Source of the DNA: Desulfobaculum xiamenense
GTDB taxonomy: Bacteria > Desulfobacterota > Desulfovibrionia > Desulfovibrionales > Desulfovibrionaceae
Assembly (NCBI RefSeq): GCF_011927665.1
Contig: NZ_JAATJA010000001.1
Coordinates: 1,097,019-1,161,018 of the forward strand
Length of the DNA stretch: 64,000 nt
Direction: 5' to 3'
The notes below the pieces were generated by a model. The model saw nothing but the letters and a program-made list of their open reading frames with translations. It did not search any database and was not told the DNA's origin. How positions within the stretch are numbered: position 1 is the stretch's first letter; every line of letters begins with the position of its first letter. Below are positions 42,871 through 54,004 of this stretch, in pieces. The position numbers and the translations under genes were made by a program.

Positions 42871-44424
42871 CTATTCCCATTCGATGGTTCCCGGAGGCTT
42901 CGAGGAAATATCGAAGACCACCCGGTTCACGCCCTTGACCTCATTGATGATGCGGTTGGACATGCGTGCCAGCAGTTCGGAAGGCAGGCGGGTCCAGTCC
43001 GCGGTCATGGCGTCGATGGAGTCGACCACGCGCAGAGCGATCACGTGTTCGTACGTCCGACCATCTCCCATAACCCCGACTGTCTTCAAGGGCAAGAGGA
43101 CGGCAAAACCCTGCCACACTTTGCGATACCAGTCCGCAGCGTGGAGTTCGTTCTGCACGATCTTGTCGGCCTTGCGCAGGATGTCGAGGCGCTCCGCGGT
43201 AATCTCGCCGATGACGCGGATTGCCAGACCGGGGCCGGGGAAGGGATGGCGCCAGATGATGGAATCGGGCAGGCCGAGTTCCATGGCCACGCGGCGCACT
43301 TCGTCCTTGAACAGTTCGCGCAGCGGTTCCACCAGCGAAAGGTTCATCTTCTCGGGCAGGCCACCCACGTTGTGGTGGCTCTTGATGACCACGCTGGGGC
43401 CGCCCTTGAACGAGATGGACTCGATGACGTCGGGGTACAGGGTACCCTGCGCCAGATACTTCACGTTCTTGATCTTGGCGGCCTCGCGGTCGAAGACCTC
43501 GATGAAGGTGTGGCCGATGATCTTGCGCTTCTTCTCGGGATCGTCGACGCCCTTGAGCTTGTCGAGGAATTCGTCCTGGGCCTGCACCCACACGAGATTG
43601 AGGTCGAAGTGCTCGCGCAGGTAGCCGATGACTTCCTCGCCCTCGTTCAAGCGCAGCAGACCGTTGTCCACGAAGATGCAGGTGAGGCGCTTGCCGATGG
43701 CCTTGTGCAGCAGCAGGGCGACCACTGTGGAGTCGATGCCGCCGGAAAGACCGCAGACCACCTGCTCGTCCTCGCCGATGGACTCGCGCATTTCGAGCAC
43801 CGTGGACTCCACAAAGGAGCTCATGGTCCAGGAGGGCTTGAGTCCGGCGACCTTGAACAGGAAGTTGGACAGGATAAGGCTGCCGTCGTCGGTGTGTGCC
43901 ACTTCAGGGTGGAACTGGAGGCAGTAGATGCGGCGCTCGGGATCGGCCATGGCCGCCACGGGCACGCTGGGGGTGCAGGCAACGACGCTGAAGCCCTCGG
44001 GAATCTCCTCGACGTGGTCGCCGTGAGACATCCACACCACGTGATTGGCCTTGCCTTCGAGACCATCCCACAGCGCGCACTGGCCGGTCAGGTCGAGGTC
44101 GGCGCGGCCGTACTCGCGGTCCTCGCTGGCGGTCACTCGGCCGCCGAGGTTGTGGGCAAGCAGCTGCATTCCGTAGCAGATACCCAGCACCGGCAGGCCC
44201 CAATCAAGGATCTCCCGGTACAGGCCGGGCGCGTCCTCGGCCGTCACGCTGGCCGGACCGCCGGACAGAATGATGGCCTGGGGCTCGCGGGCCTTGATTT
44301 CTTCAGGGGTCGCCTCGCACGTCAGGATCTCGGAATACACGCCAGCCTCGCGCACACGACGCGCGATGAGCTGGGTATACTGGGACCCGTAGTCGAGGAT
44401 GACGACTGAATCCGCATGTTTCAT
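42871..44424 (-). CDS. guaA: GMP synthase (glutamine-hydrolysing)
   Basis: 517 aa. The N-terminal class I glutamine amidotransferase has nucleophile C83 ([11 protein letters not shown]) and SGGPASV. The ATP-pyrophosphatase domain has [19 protein letters not shown], and the C-terminal dimerisation domain ends in KPPGTIEWE, as usual. It converts XMP to GMP. It starts 28 bp after the guaB stop, so the two are an operon for GMP synthesis. Confidence 0.97.
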   Translation of the reverse strand: MKHADSVVILDYGSQYTQLIARRVREAGVYSEILTCEATPEEIKAREPQAIILSGGPASVTAEDAPGLYREILDWGLPVLGICYGMQLLAHNLGGRVTASEDREYGRADLDLTGQCALWDGLEGKANHVVWMSHGDHVEEIPEGFSVVACTPSVPVAAMADPERRIYCLQFHPEVAHTDDGSLILSNFLFKVAGLKPSWTMSSFVESTVLEMRESIGEDEQVVCGLSGGIDSTVVALLLHKAIGKRLTCIFVDNGLLRLNEGEEVIGYLREHFDLNLVWVQAQDEFLDKLKGVDDPEKKRKIIGHTFIEVFDREAAKIKNVKYLAQGTLYPDVIESISFKGGPSVVIKSHHNVGGLPEKMNLSLVEPLRELFKDEVRRVAMELGLPDSIIWRHPFPGPGLAIRVIGEITAERLDILRKADKIVQNELHAADWYRKVWQGFAVLLPLKTVGVMGDGRTYEHVIALRVVDSIDAMTADWTRLPSELLARMSNRIINEVKGVNRVVFDISSKPPGTIEWE

Positions 44425-44452
44425 TGTAAAATCCGCCCTTTCGTTTGACGGG

Positions 44453-46735
<2,283 letters not shown>

Positions 46736-46749
<14 letters not shown>

Positions 46750-47527
46750 GTGCGGCCCCCCGTCCAAGATAGGCCTCCACCACGCGTGGGTCGGCACGTA
46801 TGGCCTCCGGCTCGCCCTCGGCCAGCTTGAGGCCGTGATCCAGCACCACCAACCGCTCGCAGATGGTCATGACGAGCTTCATATCGTGCTCGATGAGCAC
46901 CACGGTGACGCCGACCCCGAGGATGCGATGGATGAGGTCCACCAGCATACGCGTTTCCTGCGGATTCATACCCGCGGCTGGCTCGTCGAGCAGAATGAGC
47001 TTCGGCTCCGTGGCCAGCGCCCGCGCGATCTCCAACCGCCGCTGGTCGCCGTAGGCCAGGCTAGCGGCATCGTCCAGCGCCTTGCCCGCAAGCCCCACGA
47101 AATCAAGCCAGTGCATGGAGCGCTCCACGATGCCGCGCTCCTCCGCGCGCTGGGCGCGCGTACGCAGCACTGCGCCGAAAAACGTACTGTGCGACCGACA
47201 GTGGCACCCGATGCGCACATTGTCCAGCACCGTCAACTCGCTGAACAGCCGGATGTTCTGGAAGGTCCGCACCACGCCAAGCGTGGTCACGCGCTCCGGC
47301 TTGAATCCGTTCATACGCACCGTCCGCCCGCCATCGCGCAGGGTTATTTCGCCCCGCGTGGGCTTGTACACTCCGGCGATGCAGTTGAACATGGTCGTCT
47401 TGCCCGCGCCGTTGGGACCGATGAGTCCGAGAATCTCTCCGGGCATGACGTCGAAGTCCACATCCGAGAGGGCCAGCAACCCGCCGAAGCGCTTGCTCAC
47501 GCCCGTGACGCTAAGAAGCGGTTCCAC
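46736..47527 (-). CDS. livG: Branched-chain amino acid ABC transporter ATP-binding protein LivG
   Basis: 263 aa. Walker A GPNGAGKT, the LivG-typical VVRTFQNIRLFSELTVLDNV, signature LAYGDQRRLEIARAL and Walker B LILLDEPAAGMNP. I prefer the GTG at 47527, six nt after GGGGAGG; a GTG at 47533 sits on top of that RBS. The gene overlaps livM by 17 nt upstream and livF by 14 nt downstream. Confidence 0.94.
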
Positions 47528-48569
47528 CGCCACCCTCCCCTGTCGCGCCGTGCGCGGCCATGCGGCGTTGAACGTCCGCCAGCGCCGGATTCGATCGCCC
47601 GCTGGTGGCGATGGCCGGGAAGAATCCGCCAGGCTTGAAGCGCATGATGAGCACCATGATCAGGCCATAGGCCAGAAAACGCACCTCCGGCGGCATGCCG
47701 AGCACGGGCAGCACCTCGCGTAGCACCTCGCCAAGCGCGGTCAGCACCGCCGCGCCGACCAGCGCGCCGTACACGTTGCCGAGCCCGCCGAGGACGATCA
47801 TGCACAGCACGAGGAACGACTCCCAGAACTTGAACATGTCCGGCGAGAGAAACAGCGTCCAGCGGGCGAAGAAGGCCCCACCCAGCGCGCCTATCGACGC
47901 CGAAATGGCGAAGGCGATGACCTTGTAGTTGAGGATGTTCACCCCGCAGCTCGCGGCGGCCAGCGAGTCCGCGCGGATGGCGAACCACGCCCGCCCGAGT
48001 CGTGAATCCTCCAGCCTGCGCACCACGAACCATACACCACCGACCATGAGTGCGGCCAGATGGAAATACGGCTTCTCACCGAGAAATTCCCAGAACCAAT
48101 CCTCATTGAGCCACGTGAGGTCGATGCTCACAGGGTCGATGCCCGGCAGCCCCAGCGGTCCCCGCGTGAGCCATATCTCGTTGGTGAGGAACAGCACCAC
48201 CAATTCGCTGAAGCCGAAGGTCACGATGGCGAAGTAGTCGCCCGTGAGGCGAAGCGTCGGCGCGCCAAGCAAAACGCCCCACAGCGCGCCATTGAGCGCA
48301 GCCAGCGGCACGATGAACCAGAACGGCACGCCGTAGTGAATGGTGAGGAGTCCCGACGTGTAGGCCCCGATGCCGTAGAACCCCACGAAGCCGAGGTCCA
48401 GCAATCCGCAGAAGCCCGGCACGATGTTCAGCCCCATGGCGAGCACCATGTACACCATCATGAGAATCATGACGTGCAACACGTACTCGCTGGCGAAGGG
48501 CATGAACGGATAGGCCATGAGCGCGGCCAGCGCCACGAACAGCGCACGTGTGGAGAGTTTCGCCTTCAT
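47511..48569 (-). CDS. livM: Branched-chain amino acid ABC transporter permease LivM
   Basis: 352 aa with about 8-10 membrane helices. Conserved stretches are MGLNIVPGFCGLLDLGFVGFYGIGAY, LRLTGDYFAIVTFGFSEL and GGLGNVYGALVGAAVLTALGEVLRE. The ATG at 48569 has TAGGAGGGCGC just upstream. The C-terminal tail is basic and Gly-rich. It forms the channel with LivH. It begins 8 bp after the livH stop. Confidence 0.93.
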   Translation of the reverse strand: MKAKLSTRALFVALAALMAYPFMPFASEYVLHVMILMMVYMVLAMGLNIVPGFCGLLDLGFVGFYGIGAYTSGLLTIHYGVPFWFIVPLAALNGALWGVLLGAPTLRLTGDYFAIVTFGFSELVVLFLTNEIWLTRGPLGLPGIDPVSIDLTWLNEDWFWEFLGEKPYFHLAALMVGGVWFVVRRLEDSRLGRAWFAIRADSLAAASCGVNILNYKVIAFAISASIGALGGAFFARWTLFLSPDMFKFWESFLVLCMIVLGGLGNVYGALVGAAVLTALGEVLREVLPVLGMPPEVRFLAYGLIMVLIMRFKPGGFFPAIATSGRSNPALADVQRRMAAHGATGEGGGGTAS

Positions 48570-48577
48570 GCGCCCTC

Positions 48578-49474
48578 CTACGCCTTGTCGATCACGGCCC
48601 GGCCCAACAGGCCGGACGGACGGAACAGGATGACCGCGATGAGCACTGCATAGGCCACGCCGTCGCGATACAGCGACGACACATAGCCCGCACCGAGTGC
48701 TTCGGCCACGCCAAGCACCACCCCGCCGAGCATGGCCCCCGGCACGGAGCCTATGCCGCCCAGCACCGCCGCCGCGAAGGCCTTCACGCCCGCCACGTAG
48801 CCCATGGTGGGCGAAAGCGTGTTGTAGTAGACGGACACCAGCACCCCAGCCACAGCGCCCATGGCCGAACCAAGGGCGAAGGTGAACGAGATGACGAAAT
48901 TGACGTTGATGCCCATAAGCGCGGCGGCCGTCTTGTTCTGGGCCAGCGCACGCATGGCCGTGCCGATGCGGGTGCGGGTGATGGTCAGGTACAGCCCGCC
49001 CATCATGCCGATGGTCACGGCGAAGATGAACACCTGCAACCACGTGAGGTGCACCCCCGCCACATCGACAGCCGTCAGCTTGAGGTAGGCGGGCACAGCC
49101 TCCTGAGCGAAGGGCTTGGGGCGGCTGCCCCAGATGACCATGGCCAGATTCTGGAGAAAGATGGACATGCCGATGGCCGTGATGAGCGCGGCGAGCCTCG
49201 GGGCCTTGCGCAGCGGACGATAGGCAACGATGTCGAGCAGGATGCCAAACGCCGCACAGCACAGCATGGCCAGCGCGATGGCCGGGTAGAACGGAATGCC
49301 GAGCGCGCTGATGAACGTGACGCACAAAAACGCGCCAAGCATGTAGATTTCGCCGTGGGCGAAGTTGATGAGTTCGATGACGCCGTAGACCATGGTGTAG
49401 CCCACGGCGATGAGGGCATAGATGACCCCGAGGGTCAGGCCGTTGACGAGCTGGGCAAGGAATTGTTCGAGCAA
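48578..49474 (-). CDS. livH: Branched-chain amino acid ABC transporter permease LivH
   Basis: 298 aa, TTG start at 49474 with CGGAG five nt ahead. It begins LEQFLAQLVNGLTLGVIYALIAVGYTMVYGVIELINFAHGE, read here as several pieces of the classic LivH start, and later shows GINVNFVISFTFALGSAMGAVAG. It is a multi-span inner-membrane permease. An upstream ATG in the same frame (49579) would add 35 basic residues and is unlikely. The gap to livK is 118 bp. Confidence 0.92.
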   Translation of the reverse strand: MLEQFLAQLVNGLTLGVIYALIAVGYTMVYGVIELINFAHGEIYMLGAFLCVTFISALGIPFYPAIALAMLCCAAFGILLDIVAYRPLRKAPRLAALITAIGMSIFLQNLAMVIWGSRPKPFAQEAVPAYLKLTAVDVAGVHLTWLQVFIFAVTIGMMGGLYLTITRTRIGTAMRALAQNKTAAALMGINVNFVISFTFALGSAMGAVAGVLVSVYYNTLSPTMGYVAGVKAFAAAVLGGIGSVPGAMLGGVVLGVAEALGAGYVSSLYRDGVAYAVLIAVILFRPSGLLGRAVIDKA

Positions 49475-49592
49475 GACGGCTCCGGGTGTTGGAGGGCGCT
49501 GCCCGCGCCAGCGAAAACGGCAGGCAGCGGCACGAATGGGGACCGGCCGGACGCGCCGCCCGGTCCCCTTCCGATTCATGCGGGAATCATGA

Positions 49593-50744
49593 TCACTTCA
49601 ACTGCTCGGCGGGAACGAACTTCCCGCCCTTCACCATCTTCACGAAGGCGGGCTTCTGCGCGTCGCCATTGGCGTCGAAGTAGGTCAGCCCGGACACGCC
49701 CGCGTAGCCCTTCTCGGGGGTATCCATGGATGCCATGTACTCGCGGATCTTCGCGCGATCCGGCCCGGCCTGCTCGATGGCTCGCAGCAGGATGCCCGCG
49801 GCGTCGTAGGCGTTGGCGCTCATGTAATCGACCTCGCGGCCGAAGCGCTCGCGATACTTCGTCATGAACTCCTGCGCTGCCGGTCCGGCCTCGGAAGCAA
49901 GGAAAGGAACCGTCAGGTACGTGCCTTCGGCGGCGTCCTTGGCCAGCTTCAGGTAGTCCTCATTATCGAAGCCGTCCGCGCCGAACTTGAGCACGTCGAG
50001 CCCGACCTTGCGAGCCTGATCGGCAATGAGCGCGCCCTCGTTGTAGTAGCCGGAAATGAACAGGCCATCGGGACCGGCGGCCTTGAGCTTCGTCAACTGC
50101 GGAGTGAAGTCCGGGGTGCCCTTCACGTAGGCTTCCTCGCCCACGATCTCCACCCCAAGTTCCTTGGCCTTCTTCTCGAAGGCGTCCTTCAGGCCGATGC
50201 CGTAGTCGTTGTTCTCGTAGAACACGGCGATGCGCTTGAGTCCAAGCTTCTCCACGGCGTAGCGGGCAAGGAACATGCCCTGGAAATCATCGCGATACAC
50301 GTCCCGGAAGGCCCAGACGAGGCCCTTACGGTCGCGATTCTGGTCACTGATGGTAACGCTGGTGGCCGTGGGAGAGATGACGGGAATGCCGTGGCGCACG
50401 TAGGTAGGCAGCGCGGCAAGATGCGCGGAGGAGCACAGGTGCCCCACCACACCGACGATGGTGTCGTCACGCGCGATGCTGGCCGAAACGGTTGCGGCTT
50501 CCTTGGGGTCGCACAGTTCGTCCATGTAGACGACCTCGATCATCGACCCGTTGATGCCGCCCTTGGCGTTCACTTCCTCGACCATCATGCTCACTCCGGC
50601 CTTGACGTTGTCGCCATAGGGGGCGAGCGCGCCGGTGAACGGCGACGCACAGCCGATCCTGATGACATCGGCGAATGCGTGGCTCCCCGAAAAGGCAAGT
50701 GCGGCAACAGCAATACAGGCAACCAACCATCCTTTACGCTTCAT
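49593..50744 (-). CDS. livK: Branched-chain amino acid ABC transporter substrate-binding protein LivK
   Basis: 383 aa periplasmic protein. The signal peptide (about 1-25, ending SHAFA) is followed by the LivJ/LivK fold: IGCASPFTGALAPYGDN, SSAHLAALPTYVRHGIPVISPTATS, FYENNDYGIGLKDAFEKKA and YDAAGILLRAIEQAG. RBS GGAGGATG precedes the ATG at 50744. It is the promoter-proximal gene of livK-H-M-G-F. The exact amino acid bound is not evident. Confidence 0.94.
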   Translation of the reverse strand: MKRKGWLVACIAVAALAFSGSHAFADVIRIGCASPFTGALAPYGDNVKAGVSMMVEEVNAKGGINGSMIEVVYMDELCDPKEAATVSASIARDDTIVGVVGHLCSSAHLAALPTYVRHGIPVISPTATSVTISDQNRDRKGLVWAFRDVYRDDFQGMFLARYAVEKLGLKRIAVFYENNDYGIGLKDAFEKKAKELGVEIVGEEAYVKGTPDFTPQLTKLKAAGPDGLFISGYYNEGALIADQARKVGLDVLKFGADGFDNEDYLKLAKDAAEGTYLTVPFLASEAGPAAQEFMTKYRERFGREVDYMSANAYDAAGILLRAIEQAGPDRAKIREYMASMDTPEKGYAGVSGLTYFDANGDAQKPAFVKMVKGGKFVPAEQLK

Positions 50745-51009
50745 GACACATCCTCCAGTGGAGCTTGGAAATGGTTTCACCCCGTTCACCACACGCGCAC
50801 ATCGCCTCCTTCCTTCATTCGCATGGCCGTGCGCATACACTTCTCCGGCGAATACTTCACCTTATGGTCTGTTGCCACATGCCGGTGCAACTGTCAAACA
50901 GCATCACATTCGTTCATTCGCTCACAAATGCTGCGAATCATCCTCCACCACTGACCACATACAACACCATTCATGACAGTTCACACCCCGCACCGCCGAC
51001 CGCGCAACG
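50745..51009. other. livK upstream region, no gene seen
   Basis: About 265 bp between the livK start and the terminator of the TPR gene. The minus strand has one perfect TTGACA (50897 to 50892) but no acceptable -10 at the right distance. No coding sequence is credible here. Confidence 0.45.
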
Positions 51010-51039
51010 AAAAAGGGAGAACCCGACGGGTTCTCCCTT
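51010..51039 (-). terminator. Terminator of the ccm operon
   Basis: On the minus strand the stem AAGGGAGAACCC/GGGTTCTCCCTT with a 3-nt loop runs into a T tract (51014 to 51010). It is 39 bp beyond the stop of the TPR gene, the last gene of the ccm cluster. Confidence 0.92.
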
Positions 51040-51077
51040 GATGCTGAAACAATGATTCGAGAGCTACGAGTTCGCGG

Positions 51078-51710
51078 CTACTTCGCGTCCAGACGCTCCA
51101 TTTCGCTTCTGGCCTCGATGCGCGTCTGCTCCGGAGCGTCCTCGGCCTCGGCGACGATCTTCAGATGCTCCTTGGCCTTGGCCGTATCGTTCATGAAGTG
51201 GCCATAAAGCACGCCGAGGTTGTAGTGCGACATGTAGTCGTGCGGCTCCACGGCGATGACCATCTCGAACTTCTCGGCGGCCTCAGGGTACTTCTGGAGA
51301 TTGAACTCCACGATGCCGTACATGCGCAGCACCTGCAGGTTCGACGGCTCCACTGCCAGAGCGCGATCGAAGAGCGCCTTGGCGCGGTCCCACGCACGCA
51401 TGCGCATGAACTGCTCGCCCAGCGTGTGCAGCACGTGCACATCGTTGGGGTTCTTCTCCAGTTCGGCCATGAGGGAACGGATCATCACCATGGGCGACTC
51501 TTCGCCGCCTTCCTCGTGGTCCGCCGCGGTGTGCTGCCTCTGCCCGGCCTGCACGGTCATGGACGGATGCGACATCCTGTAGATGAAGGACGCCGCGACC
51601 ATGGTCACGATGCCAACGGCCATGACCATCAGCAGAATCTGCCGCGCGCCGGGCCCGCCGACGCCCTGCGCCTGCTGCCCTGCCGCCTTCTTTGCCGATT
51701 TAGACGTCAT
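51078..51710 (-). CDS. TPR-repeat protein of the ccm cluster (CcmI/CycH-like position)
   Basis: 210 aa. One membrane helix at about residues 24-44 is followed by at least three TPR motifs (about 85-190: VHVLHTLGEQFMRMRAWDRAKALFDRALAVEP, given here as one repeat in two parts, and SHYNLGVLYGHFM). It likely anchors in the inner membrane with the TPR part in the periplasm. Its place after ccmD suggests a role like CcmI in apocytochrome handling, but no CcmH-type Cys motif is present. It overlaps ccmD by 11 nt. Confidence 0.78.
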   Translation of the reverse strand: MTSKSAKKAAGQQAQGVGGPGARQILLMVMAVGIVTMVAASFIYRMSHPSMTVQAGQRQHTAADHEEGGEESPMVMIRSLMAELEKNPNDVHVLHTLGEQFMRMRAWDRAKALFDRALAVEPSNLQVLRMYGIVEFNLQKYPEAAEKFEMVIAVEPHDYMSHYNLGVLYGHFMNDTAKAKEHLKIVAEAEDAPEQTRIEARSEMERLDAK

Positions 51711-51840
51711 CGCGAAGCTGCTCCATCTGCGCGAGGCGCAATTCGAAACGGCGCTGGCGTGCGCCGATGAACATCATGTATCCGCCCACGCCGAGCCAGA
51801 CGGCCACGTTGGCGACAAGAAGATATGCGGTGTAATCCAT
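51700..51840 (-). CDS. ccmD: Heme exporter protein D (CcmD)
   Basis: 46 aa: MDYTAYLLVANVAVWLGVGG begins the protein, with one membrane helix and then a basic/helical tail (ARQRRFELRLAQMEQL). This is the size and shape of CcmD, which helps release heme-loaded CcmE from CcmABC. RBS AGGGAG lies 7 nt before the ATG at 51840. It follows ccmC by 45 bp and overlaps the TPR gene. It is short enough to be missed in automatic annotation. Confidence 0.85.
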   Translation of the reverse strand: MDYTAYLLVANVAVWLGVGGYMMFIGARQRRFELRLAQMEQLRDDV

Positions 51841-51885
51841 GACGTACTCCCTGCCCCCGTTTCGCCGGAGGCCGCGCGTCTGTCG

Positions 51886-52581
51886 TTAGTGCAAACCGCC
51901 CTTGGCGAGGGCGTCGAGTTTTTCTCCCATCGCGAGCTGGCGTGCGCGAAGCGCGGTGACGCACAGCCACAGAAGCCCGAAGGCCGCGAGGGACACGAAA
52001 AGCGTGGTCAGCATCTCCGGCTCCAGACCGCCCCCCTCGCGGGCGAAGACGGCCGGATGGATGCTGCGCCACATGCGCGCCGAGTAGAACACCAACGGGA
52101 CGTCGAGGAAGGCGACAACGCCCACCACGGCGCACACCGTGGCACGGCGCTCAGCCCCGATGCCGCTCGCGCGCAGCACGAGATAGGCGCAGTACACGAA
52201 CCACATGATGAGCGTAGTGGTCAGGCGGGGGTCCCACGTCCACCACACGCCCCACGAGGCGCGGCCCCAGATGGAGCCGGTGACGAGGGCCAACCCGGAA
52301 AACAGCACGCCCACCTCGGCGGCGGCACCACCCAGATGATCATAGCCGGGCGTACGCCGCAGCAGGAAGCCGAGGCCCGCCACGAAGACCACAAAAAAGC
52401 TGACCAGCGCCCACCATGCGAGGCCAAGATGGAAATAGAAAATCTTCTGCACCGGGCCGAGGGTCTCCTCGACGGGCGCATAGATCCAGATGAACCACTG
52501 GCTGACGCACAGCGCCAGCGCCGCGGCGACGGCGGCGAAAGGAAGCCAGTTCACACGGGTATTCACGAAATTGCTCTCCAT
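51886..52581 (-). CDS. ccmC: Heme exporter/transporter CcmC
   Basis: 231 aa with six membrane helices. The tryptophan-rich WWD domain reads WGRASWGVWWTWDPRLT. Flanking histidines appear in FYFHLGLAWW and MWRSIHPAV. CcmC presents heme to CcmE. The ATG at 52581 is my choice; an in-frame GTG at 52614 would add 11 residues. Neither has a good RBS. Confidence 0.9.
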   Translation of the reverse strand: MESNFVNTRVNWLPFAAVAAALALCVSQWFIWIYAPVEETLGPVQKIFYFHLGLAWWALVSFFVVFVAGLGFLLRRTPGYDHLGGAAAEVGVLFSGLALVTGSIWGRASWGVWWTWDPRLTTTLIMWFVYCAYLVLRASGIGAERRATVCAVVGVVAFLDVPLVFYSARMWRSIHPAVFAREGGGLEPEMLTTLFVSLAAFGLLWLCVTALRARQLAMGEKLDALAKGGLH

Positions 52582-52654
52582 TCGAACAGGTATCGGTTCC
52601 TGCGGACCGGGCACGCTTTGCGCCGTGACACGCAGGCCCTGCCACGCAAACGCC

Positions 52655-53332
52655 CTACTCCTCCATCCCGTACACGTGGGGGAAGAGGAACAGCGCGGCG
52701 CCGGTGAACAGCGCGTCGAATCCGGCGGCCAGCCCCAGCCAGCCGGTCAGCCCGCCCGTGGGCGCAGCCGAAAAATACGCTCCGCCAATGGTCACCCCGG
52801 CCAACAACAGCGGGATGAGCAGCGGAAAGAGAATGAGCGTCAGAAGCGACTCCCGGGCCGCCTGCCCCTGCGCCAACGCGCCGAGTAGCGCCCCGAGCAC
52901 CACCACGCCCCAGTCCACGGCGAAAAGCGTCGCAAGCGGCATGGCGAATCCGGCATGCAGATCCTGCCCCAGAAAGACCACCGCCGCAGGCAGAAACACC
53001 AGCTGCGAGGCCAGAAGGAGCAGGAACCCGGCCACGGCCTTGCCAAGCCACACGGCGTGCACGGAGATGGGCGACAGCAGAAGCGCCATGCGCGCGCCGT
53101 TGACCTCTTCAAGCCCATAGAGAGTGTTGAAGATGAGCACCTGCGAGAAGCACGACGCCAGCCAGAAAATACCGGCAGCGGCCTGCGCGGGCACGAGTTC
53201 CCCGGGCGGGCGCGAGGTGCTGAAGACGAAGATGAGCAGAAGCCCAAGCAGCACCGGCTGGGCCAGCCCCACGCCGCCCGCGAGCACCAGCCGCAGATCC
53301 TTGCGGGCGATGGTCATGGACTGCGCGATCAT
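52655..53332 (-). CDS. ccmB: Heme exporter CcmB
   Basis: 225 aa, six membrane helices. It begins with the typical ARKDLRLVLAGG and contains ASCFSQVLIFNTLYGLEEVNGARMALLLSP in the family's conserved position. CcmB is the permease partner of CcmA. It overlaps ccmA by 4 nt (ATGA). The C-terminal hydrophobic end is followed by VYGMEE. Confidence 0.92.
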   Translation of the reverse strand: MIAQSMTIARKDLRLVLAGGVGLAQPVLLGLLLIFVFSTSRPPGELVPAQAAAGIFWLASCFSQVLIFNTLYGLEEVNGARMALLLSPISVHAVWLGKAVAGFLLLLASQLVFLPAAVVFLGQDLHAGFAMPLATLFAVDWGVVVLGALLGALAQGQAARESLLTLILFPLLIPLLLAGVTIGGAYFSAAPTGGLTGWLGLAAGFDALFTGAALFLFPHVYGMEE

Positions 53333-53994
53333 GCCGCACCCCCCGCAGCCACGGCCCCGGTGGGGACGTAGTCCTCGGCATCGCCGAAATAGCCGACGCA
53401 GTGCCGCTCGATGGCGAGCACGGTGTCCGCGCGGTGCAGGTCGCCCGCGACGTCGTGGCTAACCCAGACGATGGTGGCTCCGCGCCCGCGCGCGGCGGCG
53501 ATCTCGCGGTGCATGATCTCCTGCGAGCGCACATCGAGTCCGGTACCCGGCTCGTCGAGGAACAGAAGCTCCGGCTCGATCATGAACACCCGCGCCAGCG
53601 ACAGGCGCTGCGCCATGCCGCGCGAAAAGGAACCAGCCTCCTCGTGGGCCGCAGCCTTGAGCCCCACCCGGTCTAGAGCAGCCATAAGGCGAGTCTCCCC
53701 GCCATCCAGCCCGTACAGCCGCGCCCAGAAGGCGAGGTTCTCCACGGCCGAAAGGCGGGGATAGATGAAGGTCTGATGACCGATGTAGGCGATGCGCTCC
53801 TGCGGGGCGTCGCACTGCACGCTCCCCGCCGAAGGGCGGGACAGCCCGGACATGATCTTGAGTAGCGTGGACTTGCCCGCGCCGTTCTCGCCAACGAGAA
53901 GCAGCACGCGCCCACGCGCAAGCTCCAGACTCACGTTGCGGAATACGAGCTTGGAGCCATAGAACTTGGCGACATTGGAAAGACGAAGCATCAT
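53329..53994 (-). CDS. ccmA: Heme exporter ATP-binding protein CcmA
   Basis: 221 aa ABC ATPase. Walker A GENGAGKST, a CcmA-like YIGHQTFIYPRLSAVENL, signature FSRGMAQRLSLARV and Walker B LLFLDEPGTGLD. With CcmB and CcmC it drives release of holo-CcmE. The first-sheet region is standard. The start follows the ccmF stop by 10 bp. Confidence 0.93.
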   Translation of the reverse strand: MMLRLSNVAKFYGSKLVFRNVSLELARGRVLLLVGENGAGKSTLLKIMSGLSRPSAGSVQCDAPQERIAYIGHQTFIYPRLSAVENLAFWARLYGLDGGETRLMAALDRVGLKAAAHEEAGSFSRGMAQRLSLARVFMIEPELLFLDEPGTGLDVRSQEIMHREIAAARGRGATIVWVSHDVAGDLHRADTVLAIERHCVGYFGDAEDYVPTGAVAAGGAA

Positions 53995-54004
53995 GCCGGT
54001 TCCC

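Noticed and set aside
50892-50897. livK promoter from a perfect minus-strand TTGACA
   Set aside because: No acceptable -10 hexamer lies 15-19 nt downstream.
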